DNA of 64,000 nucleotides from Limnobacter alexandrii. GTDB lineage: Bacteria > Pseudomonadota > Gammaproteobacteria > Burkholderiales > Burkholderiaceae_B. The notes beneath the pieces were generated by a model. The model made no database searches and was not told the DNA's origin. It saw nothing but the letters and a program-made list of their open reading frames with translations. Positions 19,186-29,028 of this stretch are shown here, piece by piece. The first letter of the stretch is position 1; each line of letters opens with the position of its first letter. Position numbers and translations under genes: made by a program. The DNA lies in NCBI RefSeq assembly GCF_005871185.1, contig NZ_SWKN01000009.1, positions 124,001 to 188,000 of the forward strand, written 5' to 3'.

Positions 19186-19223
19186 AACCGCTGGCCTGGT
19201 GACCACCACGCCAGCGGTTTTTT
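19186..19223 (+). terminator. Rho-independent terminator after groEL
   Basis: AACCGCTGGC at 19186-19195 pairs with GCCAGCGGTT at 19210-19219, with a T-run to 19223. Confidence 0.92.
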
Positions 19224-19354
19224 CTTGACCAAGTGACTGGGTCACCCTATAATTTGCGGTTACCTAATTAACCAGCAAGTGATTTGGCTTTGTCGATTGG
19301 CACTCACACCAATGAGACCAATTAACCGCCAGGTTGGCTGCAACGGAGAAACTC

Positions 19355-19606
19355 ATGAAAGAAGGCATTCACCCCAATTATCGCGAAGTGTTATTCGTGG
19401 ACATGTCCAACGGCTTCAAATTCATTTGCCGTTCCACCGCGCCTAGCCGCGAGACTGGAGAACACGAAGGCAAAGAATACCCTTTGATCAAGCTGGACGT
19501 GAGCTCTGAATCTCACCCCTTCTACACTGGCGCACAGAACACAATCGTGGACACCGCTGGTCGCGTTGAGAAATTCCGTCGTCGTTTCGATCGCTTCAAG
19601 AAGTAA
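19355..19606 (+). CDS. rpmE2: 50S ribosomal protein L31 type B
   Basis: 83 residues starting [20 protein letters not shown]. The zinc-binding cysteine pairs of type A L31 are absent; only one Cys is present, so this is the zinc-independent paralogue used when zinc is scarce in many bacteria. An ACGGAGA ribosome site precedes ATG 19355. The frame is open seven codons further up without a ribosome site. No Zur box was recognised upstream. It has its own terminator. Confidence 0.95.
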   Translation: MKEGIHPNYREVLFVDMSNGFKFICRSTAPSRETGEHEGKEYPLIKLDVSSESHPFYTGAQNTIVDTAGRVEKFRRRFDRFKK

Positions 19607-19628
19607 TTTTTCGCGCAAGTGATCATAC

Positions 19629-19664
19629 AAAGGCAGCTCAGGCAAACTGGCTGCCTTTTGTTTT
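19629..19664 (+). terminator. Rho-independent terminator after rpmE2
   Basis: AAAGGCAGC at 19629-19637 pairs with GCTGCCTTT at 19650-19658, followed by TTTTGTTTTT-type sequence. Confidence 0.92.
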
Positions 19665-19682
19665 TCCGGACACAATAAGAAT

Positions 19683-21485
19683 ATGGTCATCACCGCAGCC
19701 AACAACACACGTTTGTCGCGCAGGCTCCTGTGGGGCTTGATATTGCTCTACATACTGCCCGGGCTTTTTGCGCGCACGCCCTGGAAACCTGACGATGCCG
19801 CTGGCTTCGGGCAAAGCTTTACCTTCTCTCAGCTGCCTTTTTCAGAATGGGCGATGTCACTGATCGGCGACCGCCTGTATGTTGAAGGGGGTTTGTTGTC
19901 TGCCTGGCTTGCAGGGGCCTTCGGAAAACTGGCACTTGCTGTCAACCTGCCCTACAACTGGCTCGACGACGCCATGCGACTGGGCAATGTGTTCTGGATG
20001 ATTCTGGCTGGCTGGGCCATTTGGAACACCACCTACCGGCTGGCAAAGCGGGTTGAACTGCAACCCGAAGACCCATTGGGCACCGCGCCCACCCGGGTTG
20101 ACTATGCCCGCGCAGTTGCCGATGCCTCAGTGCTTTGCTTTTTGGGCACCTTGGGCCTGTTGGTCCGTTCGCACATGCAGGTGCCTGAAATTGCCGAGCT
20201 GGCAGGTATTTCAATCATGTTGCTGGGTGCCGTACGCTCACTTGATCGGCCAATTGGCGCGGGCTGGATGCTGGGCGCGGGCATTGCTATCGCATTTTTT
20301 GCACGCGGCTGGGCACACTGTGTGCCATTTTTACTCCTGCTACTGCTCAGTTCCACAACCCACAGCTTTCTGCGATTTGGCTTGCTGCGCCGCATGACCA
20401 GGGCTGTAGCCGTGTTCGCAGTGCCCTTTGCCATCTGGTTTTTTTGGCTGATGAGCCAGAAAAATGGTGAATTGTGGTGGAACGCCTGGAATGAGTGGAA
20501 TGTGCGCCGTTTCCTGATACTCGACCCCACTCAGTCATTTGACCTGGCCAAACTGGTGGTCACCCTGAAAACCCTCACCTGGTTTTTGTGGCCAATTTTA
20601 CCCATGGCCTGCTGGACCATTTGGCGGTACCGAAAGGCCCTGAGCGAACCCTCCATTCGCATTCCCCTGGCTGGTGCTGCTGCGGGTGTCGTGGTGTTGC
20701 TGATTACAAACCCGGCGGATGAAGCCAATTATTTCCCCTTGCTGGCACCACTGTCGGTACTCGCAGCAATCGGGCTTTCAACCATGAAACGCGGCTTGAT
20801 CAGTCTGATCGACTGGTTCGCAGTGTTGTGGTTCACTTTCGCAGCCGTGTTGGTGTGGCTGGGCTGGACTGCGGCCACGTTTGGTTTCCCGGCAAAAATT
20901 GCAGCCAACTTCGAAAAGTTATCCCCAGGCTATGTGCCCGATGTAATCGGCCTTGAACTGGTGCTGGCCTTTCTGGCCAGCTTTGCCTGGGTTCGACTCA
21001 TCATTTGGCGCACTGCGTCTGGCAGCCGTGCGCTGTGGCGCCCCATGGTGCTGACCACCGGCGGCGTGGTCTTGCTGTGGTTGCTCATGATGACATTGTG
21101 GATCCCCAGAATCGACTATGCAAAAAGCTTCAAGGCGCTTGGCGATGACATCACCCTGACCATCCGGGACCACCAAACCGCTGCGGGGCGCGAATGCGTT
21201 GCCGACTACAACCTGGGCTATGCGCAGCGGGCCACACTTCAATACCATGCGGATGTCGACTTCATTCGCAAAGGTCAATTCAAGGAAGCCACGGAATGCG
21301 AGTACCTGCTGCTGCAAGATGACACAAGGCAAAGCCTGAAGATCAAAGTCGATTTTGAGTCCAGGGCATCCGAGCGATGGGAATTGATCTGGACCGGCAA
21401 CCGAAACTCGGACCGGCATGAATTCTTCTTCCTGTACGCGCGGACCCAGCCAGAAGAACAGCAGGCAGACAGCAGCAGTCGTTAA
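19683..21485 (+). CDS. ArnT/PMT-like multi-pass membrane protein (putative glycosyltransferase)
   Basis: 600 residues with about twelve hydrophobic segments. The first periplasmic loop begins RTPWKPDDAAGF, similar in place and acidity to the catalytic loop of ArnT/PMT-type (GT-C) transferases, which move a lipid-linked sugar onto lipid A or protein in the periplasm. The soluble C-terminal part (from about residue 485) has the AGRECVADYNLGYAQRA block common to betaproteobacterial relatives. Substrate unknown; there is no arn operon or lipid-A cluster nearby. It is followed nine bases later by the MATE gene. Confidence 0.65.
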   Translation: MVITAANNTRLSRRLLWGLILLYILPGLFARTPWKPDDAAGFGQSFTFSQLPFSEWAMSLIGDRLYVEGGLLSAWLAGAFGKLALAVNLPYNWLDDAMRLGNVFWMILAGWAIWNTTYRLAKRVELQPEDPLGTAPTRVDYARAVADASVLCFLGTLGLLVRSHMQVPEIAELAGISIMLLGAVRSLDRPIGAGWMLGAGIAIAFFARGWAHCVPFLLLLLLSSTTHSFLRFGLLRRMTRAVAVFAVPFAIWFFWLMSQKNGELWWNAWNEWNVRRFLILDPTQSFDLAKLVVTLKTLTWFLWPILPMACWTIWRYRKALSEPSIRIPLAGAAAGVVVLLITNPADEANYFPLLAPLSVLAAIGLSTMKRGLISLIDWFAVLWFTFAAVLVWLGWTAATFGFPAKIAANFEKLSPGYVPDVIGLELVLAFLASFAWVRLIIWRTASGSRALWRPMVLTTGGVVLLWLLMMTLWIPRIDYAKSFKALGDDITLTIRDHQTAAGRECVADYNLGYAQRATLQYHADVDFIRKGQFKEATECEYLLLQDDTRQSLKIKVDFESRASERWELIWTGNRNSDRHEFFFLYARTQPEEQQADSSSR

Positions 21486-21494
21486 AGGTGTGGC

Positions 21495-22913
21495 ATGGCC
21501 AGTAGTGTTGTTTTATTCGCCCAGAACAGGCCACGCCGTGCCTTGTTGAATCAGGCCTTGCCCATTTTGCTGGGGCAACTGGCGGTGATGGGCAACGGAC
21601 TGGTCGACACATTGATGGCTGGGCAAGCAGGCCCCGATGTGCTGGCAGCCATGGCCGTCGGGTCTTCAATCTACATCAGCCTTTATGTGGGCTTGATGGG
21701 TGTCATTATTGGCCTGACGCCAATTTGCTCGGCTCACTTTGGCGCAGGCGACTACCGCAAAGTTGGAGAAGACGCTGTACAAGGCGTTTGGCTGGCGCTG
21801 ACCATGAGCTGCATTGGCATGGCCGTGTTACTGAACCCCGACCCAATCTTTCAGTTGACCAACACCCCGGCACACATTGCCAGCGACACACGCGGCTACC
21901 TGCTTGGCATTGCATGGGGCTTGCCGGCGGCTTTGATTTTTCGAGTGTTTTATGCGCTAAACCAGTCCATTTCACGGCCACAAATTGTGGTGGCGCTACA
22001 AGTGTTGATGCTGCTGCTGAAAATCCCCTTGAACATTTGGTTCATGAATGGCGGCTGGGGTTTGCCTGCCTTGGGCGCAGCCGGTTTTGGCTGGGCCACA
22101 GCGGCAACCATGTGGCTGGTGCTCGCCATTTCAGCCTGTATTTGGATGTTCGACAAACATTACAGCGAATTCAAATCCATTCGAAGCCTGAAACCTGACT
22201 GGCAGCGTCTTGGGCAAATTCTTCGACTCGGCCTGCCAATTGGTGGCTCCTATTTGATAGAGGTCAGCTCATTCACGGTGATTGCACTATTGGTGTCTCG
22301 TTTTGATGTGTATCAGTTGGGCGGGCATCAAATTGTGTCCAACATGGCGGCCATGGCCTACATGGTGTGTTTGTCCCTGGGCAATGCCACAACCGTGTTG
22401 GCCTCGCAGCAAATTGGCGCAGGGTTTAACCGGTATGCAAGCGTTATTGTGAAGCGAGGCATTGAAACCGCCATACTGGTGGCCGCCTGCGTGTGCCTGG
22501 GTTTGTATATATTCGACCGGGAATTGATCTCGTTTTACACCAAAGACACCAAGACCATTGAAGTGGCTTTAAGCCTCATGCCTTGGGTGATTGCCTACCA
22601 CTTTATTGATGCGGTACAAACTTTGTGTTCGTTTTCGCTTCGGGCCTACCGTGTGTCGGCCCGCCCCATGCTGATTTACCTGATCAGCCTATGGTGTGTG
22701 GGCATTGGCGGCGGCATGTGGCTAGGGGTTTGGCAAGAAAACCCGCTGAAATCGGAGGGCTTCTGGATGGCCAGTACCGCCGGGCTGTTGCTCGCCGGAA
22801 TTTGCCTTGCTTTGCTGCTGGCCCATGTGATGCGCCAGCGCAATTCGATGGAGTTTAAGCTGCCGGTGTTGCAGGAGCCTCCGGGCTCACCTTCGCCTCT
22901 GGTGCCACAATAA
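21495..22913 (+). CDS. MATE-family multidrug/cation antiporter
   Basis: 472 residues with twelve predicted membrane segments in two homologous halves, as in NorM. The N-terminus [28 protein letters not shown] and the second-half equivalent beginning [18 protein letters not shown] match the family. It would export drugs or metabolites in exchange for Na+ or H+. Close spacing to the preceding membrane protein suggests one transcript. The last 59 bases overlap the convergent orn gene. Confidence 0.9.
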   Translation: MASSVVLFAQNRPRRALLNQALPILLGQLAVMGNGLVDTLMAGQAGPDVLAAMAVGSSIYISLYVGLMGVIIGLTPICSAHFGAGDYRKVGEDAVQGVWLALTMSCIGMAVLLNPDPIFQLTNTPAHIASDTRGYLLGIAWGLPAALIFRVFYALNQSISRPQIVVALQVLMLLLKIPLNIWFMNGGWGLPALGAAGFGWATAATMWLVLAISACIWMFDKHYSEFKSIRSLKPDWQRLGQILRLGLPIGGSYLIEVSSFTVIALLVSRFDVYQLGGHQIVSNMAAMAYMVCLSLGNATTVLASQQIGAGFNRYASVIVKRGIETAILVAACVCLGLYIFDRELISFYTKDTKTIEVALSLMPWVIAYHFIDAVQTLCSFSLRAYRVSARPMLIYLISLWCVGIGGGMWLGVWQENPLKSEGFWMASTAGLLLAGICLALLLAHVMRQRNSMEFKLPVLQEPPGSPSPLVPQ

Positions 22914-23487
22914 AATGCTCACGGTAGAAGCGAAGCTCATCAATTGACTCGTGAATATCGGCCAAGGCGGTGTGCTTGGTTTTCTTCACAAATTTTCGGG
23001 CTGTAGTAGGGTTCCAGCGTTTGCACAGTTCTTTCAGCGTGCTCACATCCAGATTGCGGTAATGAAAATAGGCTTCCAGCTTGGGCATGTACTTGGCCAT
23101 GAAGCGGCGGTCCTGGCAAATGCTGTTGCCACACATGGGGCTTTTGCCTGGGCCAATGTATTTGGCCAAAAACTCAATCAACAATTCCTCGGCCTGGGCT
23201 TCATCAATGGCAGACTCTTTCACGCGCGCAGTCAGCCCGCTCTTTCCATGGGTACTGGTGTTCCAGGCGTCCATACCGGCCAAAATTTCATCGCTTTGGT
23301 GAATGGCCAACACTGGCCCCTCTTCCAGCACATTCAGTTCACTGTCGGTTACAACCACCGCCACTTCAATGATTTTGTCGTTGAACGGGTCTAGCCCTGT
23401 CATTTCCATGTCGACCCACACCAGTCGATTGTCGTCGCGGGGAATCTTGGTTTCAACAGGGGTGGAACTTGGCGTGGCTTGTGACAT
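22855..23487 (-). CDS. orn: Oligoribonuclease
   Basis: 210 residues, DEDDh 3'-5' exonuclease that turns 2-5 nucleotide RNAs (including pGpG from cyclic-di-GMP) into mononucleotides. The catalytic DEDD set is visible: D26 and E28 in [11 protein letters not shown], the SICQDRRFM block, and H with D in KHTALADI. It carries a 20-residue Ala/Pro-rich tail past the usual end and a short extension at the N-terminus. Diverges from the M48 peptidase. Confidence 0.95.
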   Translation of the reverse strand: MSQATPSSTPVETKIPRDDNRLVWVDMEMTGLDPFNDKIIEVAVVVTDSELNVLEEGPVLAIHQSDEILAGMDAWNTSTHGKSGLTARVKESAIDEAQAEELLIEFLAKYIGPGKSPMCGNSICQDRRFMAKYMPKLEAYFHYRNLDVSTLKELCKRWNPTTARKFVKKTKHTALADIHESIDELRFYREHFIVAPEAKVSPEAPATPAA

Positions 23488-23577
23488 AATTTGGATGAGC
23501 GTTTAAGTTGAATCTTGACAAGGCTGTATTGTCTCACAGGCATTGAAGCGCAAATTAATCAAGGGTGGTAGCAAGAA

Positions 23578-24834
23578 ATGGTTTTTACTGAAGTCTTTGT
23601 TCTGGCAGTGGTTTTGAGTGTGGCACTACGCCTTTACCTGGCCAGCCGCCAGGTTCGGCACATTGCCATAAACCGCGCGCAGGTGCCCGCAGAGTTCAGG
23701 GAGCAAATCAGTCTGCAAGACCACCAAAAAGCGGCAGATTACTCGATTGCAAAAACCCGCCTGGGCATGGTCAATGTGCTGATTGAGGCCACGATATTGA
23801 TGGGCTTTACCTTGCTGGGCGGTCTGGAATGGATTCAAAGCTTCACAAGTACCACTGCCGAGGGCATTTTGGCTGGGCTGTTGCTGATCGCCGTGGTGGG
23901 CCTGATTGGCAGCGTGCTCGACTTGCCCCTGTCGTACTACAAACAATTTGTGCTCGAAGAACGCTTTGGTTTTAACCGCATGAATAAAGGCCTCTTCATG
24001 GGCGACTGGTTGAAAGGCCTGCTGGTTGGCGCTTTGATTGGTGGTCCACTGGTATTCGCGGTGCTTTACCTGATGCGTGAAGCTGGCCAGCAATGGTGGA
24101 TTTACGCCTGGGCTTTGTGGTTTGGTTTCAGCCTGTTGTTGATGTGGTTGTTCCCCACAGTAATTGCGCCCATTTTCAACAAATTCACTCCACTGGAAGA
24201 CGGCGCTACCCGCCAGCGAATCCTGAATTTGCTGCAACGCTGCGGTTTCGATTCCAGCGGCTTGTTTGTGATGGACGGCAGCAAACGCTCCAGCCATGGC
24301 AACGCGTATTTCAGCGGCATGGGCAAGGCCAAGCGAATCGTATTTTTCGACACACTGCTTTCGCGCTTGAACGACGATCAAATTGAAGCTGTGCTGGCGC
24401 ACGAACTGGGCCACTTCAAGAAAAAACACATTGTGAAGCACTTGGCCTTTTCCGGCATCGGCAGCCTGATCATGTTCTATGTGCTTGGCCTGCTGGCCAA
24501 CACGCCATGGTTTTACTCCGAGTTGGGCGTGAATCCAGATTTGGTCAACGGCGCGCAAGCCATGGCCTTGGTGTTGTTCATGATGGTGCTGCCCTACTTC
24601 ACCTTCCCAATTCGCCCGGTGATGTCATGGCTTAGCCGCAAACATGAATTTGAGGCCGATGCATATGCAGCCCAGCAAAGTGCCCCCCAGCACTTGGTGA
24701 GTGCTTTGGTGAAGCTGTATCAAGACAATGCCTCAACCTTGACACCCGATCCACTGCACTCCGCGTTTTACGACAGCCACCCGCCTGCCTCCATTCGAAT
24801 CAATCGGCTGAACAGTTTGCAGGGTGCCCAATGA
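23578..24834 (+). CDS. M48 family membrane metallopeptidase (Ste24-like)
   Basis: 418 residues, membrane protein with about six helices. The zinc site is HELGH at 275-279, with the third ligand glutamate in HEFEADAYA near residue 358. This is the CAAX prenyl protease 1 (Ste24) subfamily; in bacteria the substrates are not known, and a role in envelope protein quality control is likely. First gene of an operon: its TGA overlaps the phhB ATG by four bases. Confidence 0.9.
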   Translation: MVFTEVFVLAVVLSVALRLYLASRQVRHIAINRAQVPAEFREQISLQDHQKAADYSIAKTRLGMVNVLIEATILMGFTLLGGLEWIQSFTSTTAEGILAGLLLIAVVGLIGSVLDLPLSYYKQFVLEERFGFNRMNKGLFMGDWLKGLLVGALIGGPLVFAVLYLMREAGQQWWIYAWALWFGFSLLLMWLFPTVIAPIFNKFTPLEDGATRQRILNLLQRCGFDSSGLFVMDGSKRSSHGNAYFSGMGKAKRIVFFDTLLSRLNDDQIEAVLAHELGHFKKKHIVKHLAFSGIGSLIMFYVLGLLANTPWFYSELGVNPDLVNGAQAMALVLFMMVLPYFTFPIRPVMSWLSRKHEFEADAYAAQQSAPQHLVSALVKLYQDNASTLTPDPLHSAFYDSHPPASIRINRLNSLQGAQ

Positions 24835-25211
24835 GCGCGCCCAAAACCGTTCGTCCACTGGAAGACTGGCTGCATGTGCGCTGCCAGCATTTGGGCGAGG
24901 GACAGGCCTGGAGCGCCGAGGACATTGAGGCCCAGCTCAATGACTTTGAGAACTGGTCTGTTGAATTTGACGCCAAAGGCGAGCGAGCCCTGACATTGTG
25001 GCGGCAATATGCTTTTGCCAACTTTGAAGGCGTGAAACTGGCTGTGCATGCCATTACCCATTTGGCCGACGACGAAGACCACCACCCGGAAGTTACTTTC
25101 AGCTACAACCGGGTCAAAGTGCGCTGGAACACCCACAGTGCCAACGGCATTAGCAACAATGACTGGGCCTGCGCGGCCAAACTTGATGATGCGCTGAAAC
25201 ACATTGGCTAA
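24831..25211 (+). CDS. 4a-hydroxytetrahydrobiopterin dehydratase (pterin-4a-carbinolamine dehydratase family)
   Basis: 126 residues. The PCD core shows LNDFENWSVE, the FANFEGVKLAVHAITHLAD helix and the active-site block DEDHHPEVTFSYNRVKVRW, with paired histidines. The family recycles the pterin cofactor after aromatic amino acid hydroxylation. No phenylalanine hydroxylase lies in the window, so it may serve another pterin or be a stand-alone member. About 30 residues precede the usual start. Translationally coupled with the peptidase upstream and rsgA downstream. Confidence 0.85.
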   Translation: MSAPKTVRPLEDWLHVRCQHLGEGQAWSAEDIEAQLNDFENWSVEFDAKGERALTLWRQYAFANFEGVKLAVHAITHLADDEDHHPEVTFSYNRVKVRWNTHSANGISNNDWACAAKLDDALKHIG

Positions 25212-26196
25212 TTCATCGCTCAACAAGGTGCGCCCCACCTACAAGGGCAAACAAACCGGCAATCACGGAAAAAATTCAAACAACCCGGATTTGCTGAATG
25301 CGCTGGTAGTCGCCAGCTATGGGCGCCATTTTCTGGCCCGTGACGATGCTGGCACCATTTGGCAGGTATATGGCAAAGGCAAACGCCGGGAAGTGGCTGT
25401 GGGTGATGAAATCATTATTTTGCCCAGTGGCGACATGCAAGCCTGGGTAGAGGACATTCAGCCCCGCAAAAACCTGGTGTACCGTTCAGACGCTTTAAAA
25501 AGCAAAATGTTTGCTGCCAACCTCGACGGCGTGCTGTTGATGCTGGCCATTAGCCCACCCTACTCGCCCGAGTTATTGGGCCGCACGCTGACCGCCTGCC
25601 AACACGCAGACGTGCCGCTCACCATTCTGTTCAACAAGGTGGACATTCTTGAAGGTGATTCCGAGACGCTGGAGGCTGTTGAACAGGAGTTGTTTGAAAT
25701 CACCCTGGGTGAAGTGCCCACACACTACATCAGCGTGACCGAACGACCCGCCGAAACTGAAACACTGTTGCGCCCATTGCTGGAGGGAAAACGCACGCTG
25801 ATCCTCGGGCAATCGGGCATGGGCAAGTCAACCCTGATTAACCTGTTGATACCCGATGCACTGGCAGCCACCAACGAAATTTCAATGGCTTTGAATGCAG
25901 GCAAGCACACCACCACGCACACCCAAATGCATTTTGGCGCACAGGGTTTGGAGTTGATTGATTCGCCGGGTTTTCAGGCTTTCGGCTTGCACCATCTGAG
26001 TGAAACCGATTTGTTGAACGCATTCACTGACATTCGCGATGAAGGCAACAAATGCCGCTTCGCCAATTGCCAGCACAAACGCGAACCCGATTGTGCCGTG
26101 AAAAACGGACTGGAGGACGGCACTTTGAGCCCTGCGCGGTATGATCTGTACCAAATGCTAAAAGCCGAGCTGGAAGAAGCCAGCCAGAACTACTGA
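25204..26196 (+). CDS. rsgA: Small ribosomal subunit biogenesis GTPase RsgA
   Basis: 330 residues; circularly permuted GTPase that matures 30S subunits. An N-terminal OB fold is followed by the G motifs in permuted order: NKVD (G4, about 141), then GQSGMGKST (G1, about 201) and DSPG (G3, about 256). The C-terminal zinc knuckle is CRFANCQHKREPDC. The start is TTG at 25204, inside the last codons of phhB; no ATG fits. An 8-base overlap with phhB implies coupling. It stops four bases before the convergent cobD-like gene. Confidence 0.96.
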   Translation: MANSSLNKVRPTYKGKQTGNHGKNSNNPDLLNALVVASYGRHFLARDDAGTIWQVYGKGKRREVAVGDEIIILPSGDMQAWVEDIQPRKNLVYRSDALKSKMFAANLDGVLLMLAISPPYSPELLGRTLTACQHADVPLTILFNKVDILEGDSETLEAVEQELFEITLGEVPTHYISVTERPAETETLLRPLLEGKRTLILGQSGMGKSTLINLLIPDALAATNEISMALNAGKHTTTHTQMHFGAQGLELIDSPGFQAFGLHHLSETDLLNAFTDIRDEGNKCRFANCQHKREPDCAVKNGLEDGTLSPARYDLYQMLKAELEEASQNY

Positions 26197-26200
26197 CGCC

Positions 26201-27196
26201 CTAGAGCATACTGCTGGGCAGCCAACCAAGAATGGCAAACAGCAGGGTTGCCATTAACCACACCACGGCACATTTGAAAACAAGCTGACGAAACTGCTGC
26301 AAGGCCTGCACCTGGTTTTCTTCACTCAGCAGTTGCCCTTCCGAAGCAGCCTTGGAAGCAGGATCGAAAGCCGCACCGCCCACGAGACCCACTGCGGTAA
26401 AAAACACCGCAGTGAGTGGTGCCCTGTTTGAGAATCGGCTGTGATTCTTTGTGGTTCGCCAAGCCAAAGCAGCATCGTCAAGCTGCGCCACCAAACCCAC
26501 GGTCAAGGCCAACAAGCGGGCAGGCAACCATTCCATGGCAAACAGAACAAAGCGCGGACTGATGGCCGCCTTCAGTTTGTCGCTTTCCCAAGCCTCTTGC
26601 ATGGTCGGGCGCTCATGCGCGAAGGCTTGAGCCTGCCACACGTCACGTTCCCGAATCACACTCCAGTGCGCCATCATGTACACGACCAAACCCATAGGGC
26701 CTGGCAACACCAGAAACCAGAAAAACAGACTGAAGTACTGCCGCAAGGCACGCTCGGTACCGTGGTAAATGGCGTGAAAAACCAGTTCACCCGGCCGATG
26801 AATAACAGGCTCGGTGCCGTCGTATTCTTTCATCCAGGTCAACAGCAATTCACGGGCGCGGAAAAAATCGCCCTGGTTCAGAAACAGTTGGGCATTGGTA
26901 AACACCTCGGCAAAGTGTCGAAAACGCAAACCGTACAGCAGCAAGAATACGCTGAGAAAACCAGCGGCAACCGGAGAAATGGTCCAAAGCACCTGGTACA
27001 AAAAGTACACGCCCAATACCCAAATCAGCATGGGCACCAACCATTGCAAATGCGCATAGCCAGGTGCACCCAAGGTTTCCAGGTTGATTTCAAGTTCCTG
27101 ATTAAAACGATCCACCCAATCGCGCGCACGGGCGAACAAACCATCGGGCAGGAAGGTTTCGCACACCACAGCAATGAGCAGGGCGAGGTAGGACAA
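26201..27196 (-). CDS. CobD/CbiB-family integral membrane protein
   Basis: 331 residues with several membrane helices (about 1-15, 53-71, 76-90, 155-178, and two at the C-terminus). The family includes adenosylcobinamide-phosphate synthase, but betaproteobacterial members in this context are usually of unproven function, and AmpE-like roles are an alternative. No other cobalamin genes are nearby except the siroheme-type cobA. Start is TTG at 27196 with GAGGG upstream, overlapping nothing and four bases after the nudix stop, so it is the last gene of the amgK operon. Confidence 0.6.
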   Translation of the reverse strand: MSYLALLIAVVCETFLPDGLFARARDWVDRFNQELEINLETLGAPGYAHLQWLVPMLIWVLGVYFLYQVLWTISPVAAGFLSVFLLLYGLRFRHFAEVFTNAQLFLNQGDFFRARELLLTWMKEYDGTEPVIHRPGELVFHAIYHGTERALRQYFSLFFWFLVLPGPMGLVVYMMAHWSVIRERDVWQAQAFAHERPTMQEAWESDKLKAAISPRFVLFAMEWLPARLLALTVGLVAQLDDAALAWRTTKNHSRFSNRAPLTAVFFTAVGLVGGAAFDPASKAASEGQLLSEENQVQALQQFRQLVFKCAVVWLMATLLFAILGWLPSSML

Positions 27197-27200
27197 GGTA

Positions 27201-27812
27201 CTAAGCCCTCGCGTTCAGGAAATGGTAGAGGTTGCGAAGCATGGCCGCTGTGGCACCCCAGATGAAATAATTTTTTCCATTTTCGGGTGAGTTGTAAGGC
27301 ATGGCATAAAAAGTACGTTCGCCCATGGGGGTGTGCAAGCTGCGCTGCTGGTGATTTTCCACATTCATCAAAAATGAAAGAGGCACTTCGAACACCTCTT
27401 CCACCTCGAATTCATCCGGTGCAAGCGTAAAACCCGGCTCAACCAGGGCAACCACGGGCGTCACCATGAAATTGGTGGCTGTCTGGTACACCGGCATGGT
27501 ACCCAACACTTCGATGTATTCTCGAGCCAGTCCCGTTTCCTCAACTGTTTCACGCAAAGCCGTTTCAATCGGATTGCCGTCTTCAGCCTCGCAGCGACCA
27601 CCCGGAAAACTGATTTGTCCGGCATGGTCATTCAAATGCGCGGTGCGCAAGGTGAGCAACACATAAAGATCATCTTGCCGCCGAACCAAAGGAATCAGTA
27701 CAGCCGCATCGGCGGGGTCGCGGTCCTTGAAAAAACGTTCTTCCAGCGGCTCGGGCTGCCACGGCAAATCGGCCAGGGCAAAGCGGGCACGCAACATTTC
27801 GGCAGACCACAT
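27201..27812 (-). CDS. Nudix hydrolase, CoA pyrophosphatase-like
   Basis: 203 residues with a complete Nudix box (G-x5-E-x7-REVEEETGL form, at about residues 71-93). The FPGG and SFPGGRCEAEDG approach and the overall length match the NudL/CoAse subgroup (UPF0035-like), which cuts CoA into 4'-phosphopantetheine and 3',5'-ADP. It lies 18 bases after ubiH on the same strand. Confidence 0.85.
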   Translation of the reverse strand: MWSAEMLRARFALADLPWQPEPLEERFFKDRDPADAAVLIPLVRRQDDLYVLLTLRTAHLNDHAGQISFPGGRCEAEDGNPIETALRETVEETGLAREYIEVLGTMPVYQTATNFMVTPVVALVEPGFTLAPDEFEVEEVFEVPLSFLMNVENHQQRSLHTPMGERTFYAMPYNSPENGKNYFIWGATAAMLRNLYHFLNARA

Positions 27813-27830
27813 GGGTAAAAACGCTCCAGA

Positions 27831-29021
27831 TTAAACAGCCAGGCCGAACAGCATTAATTCAGCAAACTGCTTGCGAAGAGGCGGCGTGAATTCCATCACG
27901 TTCAAGGCCATTTGACGGCCTGCGCCCAGCAAGGGATTGTGATTGGAAAACCCTTTCACCATCCAGTCTGTCATTTTAACCACCACCTGCCGATCAGCCA
28001 CCCTCGACTTCTCAAATTCATCAAGTGCGGCAGCCAAGCGATGTTCTTGTGCAACAGTCAGGGGGTCAACACTGCGACAAAGCTGCACCGCATCGCGCAA
28101 ACCCAGATTCAGACCCTGCCCGGCAACAGGGTGCAAAATTTGAGCCGCATTGCCAATGGCCACACGCCGCCCTTGCACCAGCTTGTCGCGCCAGTTCATG
28201 CCCAGCGGAAAGCTTTTTCTGGGACCAATGTTTTGAATGGAAACACGCCGGCCAAACTGCTGTCGAAGCTCGGCGGCAAACTCGGCATCGCTACAAGCCA
28301 ATCGTTTTTGAACCTGCGCCAGTGGCGCGCACCACACCAAGGAGTACTTTTGCTGGTCGGTGGAAATGGGCAACAGGGCCAATGGCCCTTCTGAGGTAAA
28401 ACGCTCAAACGCGAGGGTGTTACCACCTTCCAGCAAACCGGGTTCTACTTGCAAGGTTACCTCGCTCACCAAGGCCCACTGGTCGTAATCCACCACCTGG
28501 TCGCGCTCGCCCGCCTCACCATACAAACCACCCTCGGCGTCTACGCGCAGGTTCACGGTGTACTCGGTGCCATCTTCAAGCTCAAGCACTTCAAGTGAAT
28601 CAACAGCACTGCGATGCGCATACTTCACATTGGCTGGGCGAAAAATTTTCACACCACGCCTTTCAAGCGATGTGGACAAACAATTCACGAGGTCGCCATA
28701 GCGAACCGTCCACCCCAAAGCACGCAAGCCCAGTTCATCGGCTTTCATGCGCACCTGGCCGAATCGGGATTGCTCGGACACGTGAATGTGGTGAATCGGT
28801 GTTGCATCGGCCGGGAAACCCAAACTGGCCAGGCGCAAACGTGTGGCATCAGACAAGGCCAGAATTCGCGGGTCCCGTGCTGAGGCCTCCAAGGGTTTGG
28901 CATCGAAAATGGCAATTCGATTGGCGCGCTCGCCCCAGGTGTTGGCAAGCCACCCGGCAAAAGCCAGGCCCACTGGCCCGGCCCCAACAATGGCGACATC
29001 AAAATCGGTGTGCGAAGTCAT
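27831..29021 (-). CDS. ubiH: UbiH/UbiF-family FAD-dependent monooxygenase of ubiquinone synthesis
   Basis: 396 residues. FAD-binding GxGPVGL at the N-terminus (DVAIVGAGPVGLAFA), the DPRILALSDAT block, and the C-terminal IGNAAQILHPVAGQGLNLGLRD are hallmarks of UbiH-type hydroxylases. They hydroxylate the benzoquinone ring, UbiH at C6. Which ring position this one modifies is inferred from the GNAA (not GDAA) form typical of UbiH. It sits seven bases after pepP, the same pepP-ubiH order as in enterobacteria. Confidence 0.9.
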   Translation of the reverse strand: MTSHTDFDVAIVGAGPVGLAFAGWLANTWGERANRIAIFDAKPLEASARDPRILALSDATRLRLASLGFPADATPIHHIHVSEQSRFGQVRMKADELGLRALGWTVRYGDLVNCLSTSLERRGVKIFRPANVKYAHRSAVDSLEVLELEDGTEYTVNLRVDAEGGLYGEAGERDQVVDYDQWALVSEVTLQVEPGLLEGGNTLAFERFTSEGPLALLPISTDQQKYSLVWCAPLAQVQKRLACSDAEFAAELRQQFGRRVSIQNIGPRKSFPLGMNWRDKLVQGRRVAIGNAAQILHPVAGQGLNLGLRDAVQLCRSVDPLTVAQEHRLAAALDEFEKSRVADRQVVVKMTDWMVKGFSNHNPLLGAGRQMALNVMEFTPPLRKQFAELMLFGLAV

Positions 29022-29028
29022 GAGTGTG